DNA of 64,000 nucleotides from Paenibacillus camelliae (GTDB taxonomy: Bacteria; Bacillota; Bacilli; Paenibacillales; Paenibacillaceae). The DNA lies in contig NZ_JAMBNY010000018.1 in NCBI RefSeq assembly GCF_023715345.1, forward strand, positions 1 through 64,000, given 5' to 3'. Below are positions 1 to 8,298 of this stretch, piece after piece (positions within the stretch are counted from its first letter, which is position 1; each line of letters starts with the position of its first letter). A program made the position numbers and the translations under genes. The notes below the pieces were generated by a model. The model did no database searches. It was given only the letters and a program-made list of their open reading frames with translations, and was not told where the DNA came from.

Positions 1-2735
1 TAGCAAGTGGTGCGGTTGATCCTGGCACGCTAGTATCACTTAGCGCAGCAGATGGCGCAAGTATCTACTATACAATTGACGGTAGTACGCCAAGTGCAAG
101 CAGCACGCTTTATACTGCTCCGATCTCCATTACAGAGGCTGTAACGATTAAAGCTATCGCTGTTAAAAGTGGAATGACTAACAGCAGCTTACTTACCCTA
201 AGCTATACAATTAAGCCACAAGTGGCGATTCCTACTGCCGATGTGGCAAGTGGTGCGGTTGATCCTGGCACGCTAGTATCACTTAGCGCAGCAGATGGTG
301 CAAGTATCTACTATACGACTGATGGTAGTACGCCTAACTCTAGCAGCACACTTTATACTGCTCCGATCTCCATTACAGAAGCTGTAACGATCAAAGCAAT
401 TGCTGTTAAAAGTGGAATGACTAACAGCAGCTTACTTACCCTAAGCTATACGATTAAGCCACAAGCGACGATTCCGACTGCTAATGTAGCAAGCGGTGCG
501 GTTGATCCTGGCACGCTAGTATCACTTAGCGCAGCAGATGGCGCGAGTATCTACTATACAACTGACGGTAGTGTGCCTAGTACAAGCAGCACACTTTATA
601 CTGCTCCGATCTCCATTACAGAGGCAGTAACAATCAAAGCCATTGCTGTTAAAAGTGGCATGACTAACAGCAGCTTACTTACCCTAAGCTATACGATTAA
701 GCCACAAGCGGCGATCCCGACTGCCAACGTGGCAAGCGGTGCGGTTGATCCTGGCACGCTAGTATCACTTAGCGCAGCAGATGGCGCAAGTATCTACTAT
801 ACGACTGACGGTAGTGTACCTAGTACAAGCAGCACACTTTATACTGCTCCGATCTCCATTACAGAAGCAGTAACAATCAAAGCAATTGCTGTTAAAAGCG
901 GCATGACTAATAGCAGCGTACTTACCCTAAGCTATACGATTAAGCCACAAGCGGCGATCCCAACTGCTAATGTAGCAAGCGGTGCGGTTGATCCTGGCAC
1001 GCTAGTATCGCTTAGCTCAACAGATGGCGCAAGTATCTACTATACGACTGACGGTAGTGTACCTAGTACAATCAGCACACTTTATACTGCTCCAATCTCC
1101 ATTACAGAAGCAGTAACGATCAAAGCAATTGCTGTTAAAAGCGGCATGACTAACAGCAGCGTACTTACCCTAAGCTATACGATTAAGCCACAAGCGGCAA
1201 TTCCTACTGCCAATGTAGCAAGCGGTGCGGTTGATCCTGGCACGCTAGTATCGCTTAGCGCAGCAGATGGTGCAAGTATCTACTATACGACTGACGGTAG
1301 TACGCCTGACTCTAGCAGCTCGCTTTATACTGCTCCGATCTCCATTACAGAAGCAGTAACGATTAAAGCAATTGCTGTTAAAAGTGGCATGACTAACAGC
1401 AGCGTACTTACCCTAAGCTATACCATTAAACCACAAGCAGCAATTCCTACTGCTAATGTAGCAAGCGGTGCGGTTGATCCTGGCACGCTAGTATCACTTA
1501 GCGCAGCAGATGGTGCAAGTATCTACTATACAACTGACGGTAGTACGCCAAGTGCAAGCAGCACACTTTATACTGCTCCGATCTCCATTACAGAAGCAGT
1601 AACGATTAAAGCCATTGCTGTTAAAAGCGGAATGACTAACAGCAGCGTACTTTCCTTGAGCTATACGATTAAGCCACAAGCGGCGATCCCAACTGCTAAT
1701 GTAGCAAGTGGTGCGGTTGATGATGGCACGCTAGTATCACTTAGTGCAGCAGATGGTGCAAGTATCTACTATACAACTGACGGTAGTGTACCTAGTACAA
1801 GCAGCACACTTTATACTGCTCCAATTTCGATTACAGAAGCAGTAACGATTAAAGCAATTGCTGTTAAGTCCGGCTGGATGAATAGCCCAGTAGCGAGTTT
1901 TGAATATACCGTGATCATACCTATCGTATTACCTGAGTTGATAGAATCCCCTTCATCTTCAATGGTAGGAGCGGTCTACTATGGTTTCATAACAGCTTCT
2001 GGTGGAACAGGTGCCCTTACTTATTCAATTACGGCTGGCCAACTACCACCGGGACTAGCATTAGATCCGAATACGGGAGAAATTACCGGTACTCCAGCCG
2101 CTAGCGGTACTTATAGTTTCATGATTAGTGTGACGGATTCGGCAACAACTCCGGTAACGGCGTCTATGCAATATATATTAACCATTGATCAGCAAATTCC
2201 ACCGACAGTGACGGCTCTGTATTCCAGTCAGACAACTGTTACGCTGCCGACAGCAGGACTTACTCACAAGCTTGCCATTACTGCCAACTTCGATAACTAC
2301 ACATCTCGCGACGTAACCGCAGAAGCACAATATGTGAGCAACAATGAGTCTATCGCGACAGTCAGCGCTGCAGGCGTTGTGACAGCGGTCGGAAGCGGAA
2401 CGGCGAGCATTACCGTTACCTATGGCGGCTTAACAAAGACTGTAACCGTGACCGTGTCAACAACGCTCCAATTGGATCTCCTTGACGCCTTTCTAGCATC
2501 AAATCCAATGCGAGTAGGGGAGACCACTAATTTCATCGTCACTACAATCTTTATCGATGGATTAGGGAAAGATGAAGCGTTTGATGCGCTCGATTGGGTG
2601 ACGATTGAAATTGCAGATCCTGACGTAGTATCAATTGATGAAAACTACTTTGTTACGGCGCTTAAATCGGGTAGCACTACAATTAAAGTATCGTTTTTAT
2701 CTGAGGAAGTATTTATAACACTCGACGTTCTGTAA
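1..2735 (+). CDS. Surface protein with tandem CHB_HEX_C-type repeats and Ig-like domains (5' partial)
   Basis: The frame is open from the first complete codon (base 3), so the N-terminus lies outside the window. The visible part has a partial repeat, then seven 81-residue repeats (174-1874), each with the core IYYTTDGSTP and ending TIKAIAVKSG. This is the pattern of the chitobiase/beta-hexosaminidase C-terminal domain (CHB_HEX_C_1). After the repeats comes a putative Ig domain (He_PIG type, motif LPPGLALDPNTGEITGTP, about residues 580-655 of the segment that starts at 174), then a BIG2-type domain (motif SIATVSAAGVVTAVGSGTASITV) and a shorter, degenerate Ig-like end. No LPXTG signal is seen at the C-terminus, so anchoring (for example by SLH domains) would have to be N-terminal. 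The role is probably extracellular, in adhesion or polysaccharide binding; the catalytic part, if any, is not visible. Confidence 0.9.
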   Translation, partial: ASGAVDPGTLVSLSAADGASIYYTIDGSTPSASSTLYTAPISITEAVTIKAIAVKSGMTNSSLLTLSYTIKPQVAIPTADVASGAVDPGTLVSLSAADGASIYYTTDGSTPNSSSTLYTAPISITEAVTIKAIAVKSGMTNSSLLTLSYTIKPQATIPTANVASGAVDPGTLVSLSAADGASIYYTTDGSVPSTSSTLYTAPISITEAVTIKAIAVKSGMTNSSLLTLSYTIKPQAAIPTANVASGAVDPGTLVSLSAADGASIYYTTDGSVPSTSSTLYTAPISITEAVTIKAIAVKSGMTNSSVLTLSYTIKPQAAIPTANVASGAVDPGTLVSLSSTDGASIYYTTDGSVPSTISTLYTAPISITEAVTIKAIAVKSGMTNSSVLTLSYTIKPQAAIPTANVASGAVDPGTLVSLSAADGASIYYTTDGSTPDSSSSLYTAPISITEAVTIKAIAVKSGMTNSSVLTLSYTIKPQAAIPTANVASGAVDPGTLVSLSAADGASIYYTTDGSTPSASSTLYTAPISITEAVTIKAIAVKSGMTNSSVLSLSYTIKPQAAIPTANVASGAVDDGTLVSLSAADGASIYYTTDGSVPSTSSTLYTAPISITEAVTIKAIAVKSGWMNSPVASFEYTVIIPIVLPELIESPSSSMVGAVYYGFITASGGTGALTYSITAGQLPPGLALDPNTGEITGTPAASGTYSFMISVTDSATTPVTASMQYILTIDQQIPPTVTALYSSQTTVTLPTAGLTHKLAITANFDNYTSRDVTAEAQYVSNNESIATVSAAGVVTAVGSGTASITVTYGGLTKTVTVTVSTTLQLDLLDAFLASNPMRVGETTNFIVTTIFIDGLGKDEAFDALDWVTIEIADPDVVSIDENYFVTALKSGSTTIKVSFLSEEVFITLDVL
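174..1874 (+). repeat. Seven tandem 243-bp repeats inside the surface-protein gene
   Basis: Copies begin at 174, 417, 660, 903, 1146, 1389 and 1632, exactly 243 bp (81 codons) apart, and a partial copy precedes them from base 3. Differences are few and are concentrated in the residues after TTDGS and at synonymous sites. Such DNA-level identity suggests recent duplication or gene conversion and a copy number that can vary between strains. Confidence 0.95.
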
Positions 2736-2767
2736 TAAACTATAGCGAAGGAAACGTGCAAGCATAC

Positions 2768-2820
2768 AAAAAGGTTGGACAGAAAACATGATGTGTTTTC
2801 TTGCCCAACCTTTCTTTTTT
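2768..2820 (+). terminator. Rho-independent terminator after the surface-protein gene
   Basis: The arms AAGGTTGG (2771-2778) and CCAACCTT (2805-2812) enclose a second pairing of GAAAACA with TGTTTTC, followed by a T-rich run at 2811-2820. Confidence 0.85.
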
Positions 2821-2874
2821 GAGGACTCTCGCTGACTTTTTCGTATCTTCTTCACTCAGCATATGATCTGGACA

Positions 2875-3504
2875 TTATTTGGCATCCAAAACTTTATAGA
2901 TTTTTTGAACCCTTTTTAATTGTGCAGCTGTTAAATATTGTGCTCTTTTTTGTAGCACATTCAAAAATTGCTGTTTATTTTCATCAGCTACAGCTAACAG
3001 AATACTTTCAGCATGCTGAGGTACTTCCTTAGATCTGCACTTTTCAAGGTGATTAAGTAAATAAGGGAAAATTTCTTCATTGTTTTCCTCACTTACGGTT
3101 GCTAGCTTGGCGAGAGTTAAAACCCCTTTATCCATTGTGATTACAGACCCAGTTTCCATGACATGTTTTATTGTTTGGATATGAGGCACAATGGTTTCAG
3201 CTGCTACCTCAGCAATCGTTGATAATGCCTGCATCGCTCCCCACACTAAACGATTATTACGGCTTTTTAGCAGTTCAATAAAAGTTAATGCATACATACT
3301 GATGAGCTCTGGATTAACTTGCCCTATTTCGTATGCTACTTTAATGCAATCGGATTGAATTTTTTTATCTTTACTTGCTAGATGTTCAATAATTTCTTCG
3401 ATTGCAGAATGATTTTTATCTTTCGCTAATTCATGCGCCAACTCAATATTAGGTGCTTCATCGTCTCGATGGAGTTGAGAGGCTAAACGATTCACTACTG
3501 ACAT
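2875..3504 (-). CDS. HEAT-repeat-like hypothetical protein
   Basis: A 209-residue soluble, helix-rich protein. Repeating two-helix segments (IEEIIEHLASKDKKIQSDCI, then VWGAMQALSTIAEVAAE, then ILLAVADENKQQFL) resemble ARM/HEAT repeats, which usually serve as protein-interaction scaffolds. The ATG at 3504 is preferred over the one at 3510 because GAGGG lies six bases before it. It converges with the surface-protein gene and has no functional partner nearby. Function unknown. Confidence 0.7.
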   Translation of the reverse strand: MSVVNRLASQLHRDDEAPNIELAHELAKDKNHSAIEEIIEHLASKDKKIQSDCIKVAYEIGQVNPELISMYALTFIELLKSRNNRLVWGAMQALSTIAEVAAETIVPHIQTIKHVMETGSVITMDKGVLTLAKLATVSEENNEEIFPYLLNHLEKCRSKEVPQHAESILLAVADENKQQFLNVLQKRAQYLTAAQLKRVQKIYKVLDAK

Positions 3505-3615
3505 GAACATCCCTCACGCTATAATTAGTAACTGCATTCATGCTTATCGCATGTAATCCTACCTTTAGTATTTCCATAATAATTGAGGTAGAAGTTTGGC
3601 TATCTTGAGGTTTCC

Positions 3616-3662
3616 CAATAAAAAACCGTTCGATCCACAAACATCATGGCGTCGAACGGTTT
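3616..3662 (-). terminator. Terminator downstream of purC
   Basis: The perfect inverted repeat AAACCGTTCGA (3623-3633) / TCGAACGGTTT (3652-3662) is followed on the minus strand by a T tract, as expected for the end of the purC transcript. Confidence 0.85.
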
Positions 3663-3704
3663 CTATACAACTCTCACCTTCACTTAGATCAATACAACAT
3701 AGGT

Positions 3705-4391
3705 TTATTCGGAAGACAGCATAATCTTCTCTAGTTCAAGAGGTTCAATATACACTCCGTCCTTGTAAGCCCTCATATTACCGCCAGATATCTCATCGAT
3801 AAGAGCAACCTGCCCATCCTTAACGCGACCAAATTCTAGCTTAATATCATAAAGCTCAATACCTTTCTTAAAGAGCTCATCCTTCACGATCTGGCAAATT
3901 TGCTTCGTCAGGTTCTCGAGTGTAGCATACTCCTCTGCTGACAATATACCAAGCATCTCCAGAGCAGACATACTAATGGGTGGGTCCTGACGCTGATCGT
4001 CCTTCAACGTTACTTCCACAAAAGCATCCAATGCTTGTCCTTCCTGTGCATACAAGCCATAACGACGAAGGAAGCTGCCGACCGCGCGATAACGACATAT
4101 TACCTCAAGTCCTTTTCCGAATACCGTAGCAGGCAACACAGTCATAGTTGCTTCCTTAATATCAGCATCTATGTAGTGAGTCGGAATATTGGCTGCTTTC
4201 AATTTCTCGAAGAAGAACTTCGTTAAGCTTAATCCTGCACGCCCAGCACCTTCCATCACTAAGCCTACGGTGTTTGCACCAGGATCGAACACACCATTCT
4301 CTCCGGTCACATCATCCTTGAACTTCAGTAAGTAATTCCCATTGTCTAACTCATAGACATCCTTTGTCTTACCTGTATAAATAAGATTCAC
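3705..4391 (-). CDS. purC: Phosphoribosylaminoimidazole-succinocarboxamide synthase
   Basis: SAICAR synthase joins aspartate to CAIR with ATP in de novo purine synthesis, in the cytoplasm. At 228 residues it has the compact bacterial length. Visible family features are the N-terminal YTGKTKDVYEL strand, ICRYRAVGSFLRRYG, LYDIKLEFG and the Mg-binding-like ALIDEISGGNMR. It starts with GTG (4391) after AAGGGG. It stands alone rather than in a purine operon, with its own promoter and terminator. Confidence 0.95.
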   Translation of the reverse strand: MNLIYTGKTKDVYELDNGNYLLKFKDDVTGENGVFDPGANTVGLVMEGAGRAGLSLTKFFFEKLKAANIPTHYIDADIKEATMTVLPATVFGKGLEVICRYRAVGSFLRRYGLYAQEGQALDAFVEVTLKDDQRQDPPISMSALEMLGILSAEEYATLENLTKQICQIVKDELFKKGIELYDIKLEFGRVKDGQVALIDEISGGNMRAYKDGVYIEPLELEKIMLSSE

Positions 4392-4439
4392 AATATAGGA
4401 CCCCTTTTACAAATATATTAGATTCTCCGAATACCCCAT

Positions 4440-4448
4440 ATTATACCA
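4440..4448 (-). promoter_or_regulatory. Extended -10 promoter element of purC
   Basis: On the minus strand the sequence TGGTATAAT gives a perfect -10 hexamer with the TGn extension, about 50 bases before the purC start. No good -35 is seen at 17 bases, which is common for extended -10 promoters. Confidence 0.55.
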
Positions 4449-4489
4449 TAATGTATACCAACTCTGAGAAGCCCTTCTGATGTTGTTAT

Positions 4490-5659
4490 CTATTTCTCAC
4501 CTAACACTTTACCATACTTACCGCCGCCACCATGTACAATGTTTAATTGGCCTAATCTTGCCCTATGAATCAATTCCACTAATTTTTCTGGTACTACTTC
4601 TAGAAGCTGCTCCTTTGTTACATGGTGTAAAATGTTCATCTCCGTTCCAAACACTTGTAATAGTCGCTTCATTGTTTTAGGTCCTAAACCTGGTATGAAA
4701 TCAAGCGGTACCTGATGGACGTACGGTGGTCTGTTAACAGGAGTTACGTCTTCGTCTGATAACTCCTTAATACGAGTCGATACACCTTTAATGAAATCTG
4801 TGCTTCCACACGCTGAGCATACCTCCATTTCCATGCTTACCTGCTCACCACAATGGAAACAAATTGACTCGTAATACTTACCAAGCAATGGATTTAAACC
4901 ATAATTCGCACGTATCAAGCGTCCTTCTTCATGTCGAAGCGCTTTTCGAAGCTCATGAAAGCTTGACTCCTCCATTAAAAACTTTCCGTATTCACGCCCC
5001 ATCTTACCTAGCGAATGTGCATCGGAGTTTGTTAAGAACGGATATGGATGAAGTTCATGTATACGCTCGACCATTTGGGTATCTGAACTTAGGCCCAGCT
5101 CAATTCCATCAATAAGCTGGGCATCAAATACTTCTGTTAAGCTCCGTTGAACGCCTTTCCCATATAAACTTTTAAACGGTGTAAATACATGTGCAGGAAT
5201 AAACAATCCACCATATTCATGTACCCTTTGTTGTAGAATTCGACCTTCTACATAAATACGCTGCGTACTCAGTGAAATATTTTTAACATGCTGACTCATC
5301 CATTGCGAAAAACCTTTCATCTTCTCCACTGTTGGAAAGTAGGTTAAAACATGAATTGGTCCATGACAGTTTGTGTCATATACTTCAATTTCAGAGCCTA
5401 ATATTAGGGTCGTATTTTGAAATTGTAGTCCCCCTTCTGCTAGCTCCTCCATAGCTCCTAGGTTGACTAACTGTTCAATTTCTAATAATACTTCAGGTAC
5501 ATGACAGTCAATGATCCCTATCATATCAAGCCCTTTTTGACTATTTGCATATTGAAGAATAGCCTGCAAGGTTAAGTTTCTACTCCCTGTTATTTTCACT
5601 GGTTTTCCACTTGCCGTTCGTCCAATATGAATGTGTAAATCGACAAAAAACTCCTTCAA
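4490..5659 (-). CDS. Endonuclease Q-type PHP-domain DNA repair nuclease
   Basis: The 389 residues have the order typical of EndoQ: a PHP metallophosphoesterase domain (DLHIHIG with His9/His11, SEIEVYD about 89-95, NSDAH 211-215), a four-cysteine zinc finger (Cys267, 270, 281, 284), and a C-terminal helix-hairpin-helix (FIPGLGPKTMKRLL, about 321-334). Characterised EndoQ enzymes from Thermococcales and some Bacillus nick DNA 5' of deaminated bases and abasic sites; that activity is inferred here from architecture. The start is TTG at 5659 behind GGAGG. It is upstream of purC on the same strand but about 100 bases away, with a separate purC promoter. Confidence 0.8.
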   Translation of the reverse strand: MKEFFVDLHIHIGRTASGKPVKITGSRNLTLQAILQYANSQKGLDMIGIIDCHVPEVLLEIEQLVNLGAMEELAEGGLQFQNTTLILGSEIEVYDTNCHGPIHVLTYFPTVEKMKGFSQWMSQHVKNISLSTQRIYVEGRILQQRVHEYGGLFIPAHVFTPFKSLYGKGVQRSLTEVFDAQLIDGIELGLSSDTQMVERIHELHPYPFLTNSDAHSLGKMGREYGKFLMEESSFHELRKALRHEEGRLIRANYGLNPLLGKYYESICFHCGEQVSMEMEVCSACGSTDFIKGVSTRIKELSDEDVTPVNRPPYVHQVPLDFIPGLGPKTMKRLLQVFGTEMNILHHVTKEQLLEVVPEKLVELIHRARLGQLNIVHGGGGKYGKVLGEK

Positions 5660-5788
5660 GCTCCTGCCTCCTCCCTTAAATTTTTATGTAAATATACTTT
5701 ATACATATGATTAGAGCCTACTGGTACTTATCACAATATACATTAGTCCATTATTAATAGTGTATTAGTGGAAAAGGAGGAGAGTTAA

Positions 5789-6550
5789 GTGGGAGTACTT
5801 TTAGAAAAGATTTGGATAGACAAACAGCTTGAAACACTCCCCTTATGGCAACAAATAGCCTATAACTCTTTCACTTCCATGGTAGCGGATGATCATAATA
5901 AGTATCCATGTATCCCAGGAAGACAAGGGTTTCTTACCAATAATCTTCGGTTCAGTTTTATAGGAGATCCGCGTGAGCTAAATTCAGCAAAAGAACTCGC
6001 AGAAGCCTTAAGGGTGTATGGAAAATGTTCACGTGATACAGGAAAATATGCCTCTTTGGTTGTCTTCTTTGAAACATCTAAAGTTCTTCTTGAGAACGAT
6101 GATATAGAGTATTTCCGTGAGTTATTTTGGACTATCTTGAACAATGTAACCACATTTGATGAATCGGAATGGCCTGAACATATCCCCTCAGATCCATCTG
6201 ACCATAAATGGGAATTTTGTTTTGATGGAGAGCCTTACTTTACTTTTTGTGCTACACCAGCTCATGTTATACGCAAGAGCCGTTATTTTCCAAGCCTGTT
6301 CATTGCGTTTCAACCTCGATGGGTGTTTGAGGAAATAAACGATTCTACAGCATTTGGACGTAATATGAAAAAGCTGATTCGAAAAAGGCTTGTAGATTAT
6401 GATAGAGTTCCTGTCCATCCTAATTTGAATTGGTATGGAAATAAAGACAATCATGAATGGAAACAATATTTTTTAAGTGACGATGATAGTAGTCCATCTA
6501 AATGTCCCTTTATGAGAATGAAAATAAATTATCAAGCTTTCTTAATATAG
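5789..6550 (+). CDS. YqcI/YcgG family protein
   Basis: A 253-residue protein of the YqcI/YcgG family, with the conserved N-terminal motif YPCIPGRQGF, a central KYASLVVFFE strand and a C-terminal KCPF motif. From memory, some family members (for example in guanitoxin and argolaphos biosynthesis) are heme-dependent N-hydroxylases of guanidino compounds; whether this one binds heme is not shown by sequence alone. It starts with GTG after AAAGGAGGAG. The gene is AT-rich like the next two plus-strand genes, one of which is a DUF1989 protein, a family also linked to guanidine/urea metabolism. Confidence 0.8.
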   Translation: MGVLLEKIWIDKQLETLPLWQQIAYNSFTSMVADDHNKYPCIPGRQGFLTNNLRFSFIGDPRELNSAKELAEALRVYGKCSRDTGKYASLVVFFETSKVLLENDDIEYFRELFWTILNNVTTFDESEWPEHIPSDPSDHKWEFCFDGEPYFTFCATPAHVIRKSRYFPSLFIAFQPRWVFEEINDSTAFGRNMKKLIRKRLVDYDRVPVHPNLNWYGNKDNHEWKQYFLSDDDSSPSKCPFMRMKINYQAFLI

Positions 6551-6693
6551 ATATGTAGTCACTCATAGAAAACTGTTGATTACATCCTATTCAATTAAAG
6601 CTCCTATAATATAATCCCTTCTATGCTAGTAAATAAATTTACTTCAAAAGGAGATATTATTTGTGTACTTAAATTAAACAGGAGGGAAACATT

Positions 6694-7344
6694 TTGCAAA
6701 ATCAGAACCAAACCGAAAATCAATTTGCAACAAACAGCCCCAATCAACAACATATTAAAAATCACGGTGGTCATGAGTTATTTGATGCTCACGAAGTCAT
6801 TGCTGGTTTAATCAATATGTTAGATCAATATCAAATGTATGATCAATATCAAATGTATGATCAATATGTTCAGGATCCCGAATTAAAGTCTATTTTACAA
6901 CGGCAATCTTCTTTTGTTACACAAATGTACAATACAGTTGTCGAAAGTTTTCAAACGGGACAAGATCCAACCATCCCTACCCAGCAATATAAAATGACCC
7001 AAAACAACAATGTTCTATATGGAATGATGCCAGGGCAACCTAAAAAACCTAATCAGTCCATAAATGAGCTTTCAGATCAAGGCCTGTCCGCTTACATGTT
7101 AGGAAACACAAAATCATTAGCCACTCTGTTAGCGATGACAGCCCTAGAGATGACAAACCCCGTGCTTCGCCGTGTTATTGCAGATAGTGTACCGAATTTT
7201 ATTGAGATGAGCTATGAAATATTCCTTTACCAAAACAAACATAGGTATTATCAAGTTCCTCAACTGATGGATCAAGATATGAACATCATGCTTACAAGCT
7301 ATTCAAAGGTTCCTCAACAAGGAAATATAAATATGCCTCATTAA
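6694..7344 (+). CDS. CotF-like spore coat protein
   Basis: A 216-residue Gln/Asn-rich protein with a coat-F-like (ferritin-like helical) core: HELFDAHEVIAGLINMLDQY, then LKSILQRQSSFVTQMYNTVV, and later LATLLAMTALEMTNPVLRRVIADS. Such proteins are deposited on spores in Bacillales. It starts with TTG at 6694 behind GGAGGG. An 18-bp direct repeat near the N-terminus produces the duplicated peptide YQMYDQYQMYDQY. A terminator follows. Confidence 0.8.
   Translation: MQNQNQTENQFATNSPNQQHIKNHGGHELFDAHEVIAGLINMLDQYQMYDQYQMYDQYVQDPELKSILQRQSSFVTQMYNTVVESFQTGQDPTIPTQQYKMTQNNNVLYGMMPGQPKKPNQSINELSDQGLSAYMLGNTKSLATLLAMTALEMTNPVLRRVIADSVPNFIEMSYEIFLYQNKHRYYQVPQLMDQDMNIMLTSYSKVPQQGNINMPH
6823..6867 (+). 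repeat. 18-bp in-frame tandem repeat in the coat-protein gene
   Basis: The unit GATCAATATCAAATGTAT occurs at 6823-6840 and 6841-6858, and a half copy follows at 6859-6867. Each unit adds DQYQMY in frame, which suggests recent slippage. Confidence 0.9.
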
Positions 7345-7351
7345 AAAAACG

Positions 7352-7390
7352 GGCTGGATATAAGAACAATCTTATTCCAGCCATTTTATT
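7352..7390 (+). terminator. Terminator after the coat-protein gene
   Basis: GGCTGGA (7352-7358) pairs with TCCAGCC (7376-7382), and inner ATAAG pairs with CTTAT. A T-rich stretch follows. Confidence 0.75.
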
Positions 7391-7479
7391 AAGACCTAAT
7401 TCTCCTCTAAACAATGAATGATGCTAAAGCAAGTCAGATCGTTTACACATATCAAATAATTCCATAGGGGTGTTGTTTA

Positions 7480-8070
7480 ATGGAAGAGTATCTTATAGAA
7501 GGGAAAACAGGATATAGTCTTAAATTATCCAAAGGTCAAATTATTAAAGTAATTGATCTGGAAGGACAACAAATTGCAGACTTTGTTGCATACCATGAAA
7601 AAAATTATGAAGAAAGACTAGACCCAGTTGCAACAAGGGATGCTTTACAGTCCACTGATATTAAAGTAAACGACAAATTGTATTCCAATTTATATAGACC
7701 GATGCTAACGTTACTAAAAGACACTGTAGGAAAACATGATTTACTATCACCTGCATGTCGACCTGAAATGTATAAGTTGTTGTACAATAAAGAAAAACCG
7801 TTAGAAAATTGTTACTGTATTTTAAATAAGGCGCTTTCACATTACAATGTTCCAGCACCAAGTCAGCATTATCCTTTTAATATCTTTATGAATACCATCA
7901 TTGAAAAGAATAATCAAATTGAGATTAGAACATCTCTGTCTTCCCCAGGAGACTATGTAGAGCTCTGTGCGGAAATGGACTTAATTATTGCCATTTCAGC
8001 ATGTCCTAATGAAGAAAGTGCAGGTAATGGCTACCACTCTTCTTCTATAAAAGTAGAGGTGTACTCATAA
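7480..8070 (+). CDS. DUF1989 (urea carboxylase-associated) family protein
   Basis: A 196-residue protein with the DUF1989 pattern: SLKLSKGQIIKVIDLEGQQIADF near the N-terminus, LLSPACRPEMY in the middle, PFNIFMNT and SSPGDYVELCAEMDLIIAISAC near the end. Family members accompany urea carboxylase, and related subunits act as carboxyguanidine deiminase. No urea carboxylase or transporter is present here, so the substrate is unknown. It may belong with the YqcI/YcgG gene 1.7 kb upstream, but a terminator separates them. Confidence 0.75.
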   Translation: MEEYLIEGKTGYSLKLSKGQIIKVIDLEGQQIADFVAYHEKNYEERLDPVATRDALQSTDIKVNDKLYSNLYRPMLTLLKDTVGKHDLLSPACRPEMYKLLYNKEKPLENCYCILNKALSHYNVPAPSQHYPFNIFMNTIIEKNNQIEIRTSLSSPGDYVELCAEMDLIIAISACPNEESAGNGYHSSSIKVEVYS

Positions 8071-8223
8071 CACCGTGGTGGATGTAAGTGAGACAAGTAA
8101 AATTCCGAACACTCAAATTTTATTGAGTAATCCAAGGTTTAGATTTTCAAACGGATATCCAGCTTGTCATCAGTTTTGTACTAAAATTGTACATAGGTGC
8201 TCTATCCTTCTATGCGTAACATA

Positions 8224-8264
8224 CAAAAGACCGGACAAAGCAATCAGCTTTTAGTCCGGTCTCT
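8224..8264 (-). terminator. Terminator of the alpha-glucosidase operon
   Basis: AGACCGGAC (8228-8236) pairs with GTCCGGTCT (8254-8262). On the minus strand a TTTT run follows, about 35 bases after the glucosidase stop codon. Confidence 0.85.
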
Positions 8265-8298
8265 ACAGCTCTTCTAGAATAAAGTCAATGACTCAACA

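Noticed and set aside
1..1874. Possible CRISPR or direct-repeat array
   Set aside because: The 243-bp units are contiguous, in frame and encode protein repeats; there are no short repeats with unique spacers.
6623..6811. 62-codon frame upstream of and overlapping the coat gene
   Set aside because: It overlaps the coat gene in another frame and has no good ribosome site; the TTG start of the coat gene is well supported.
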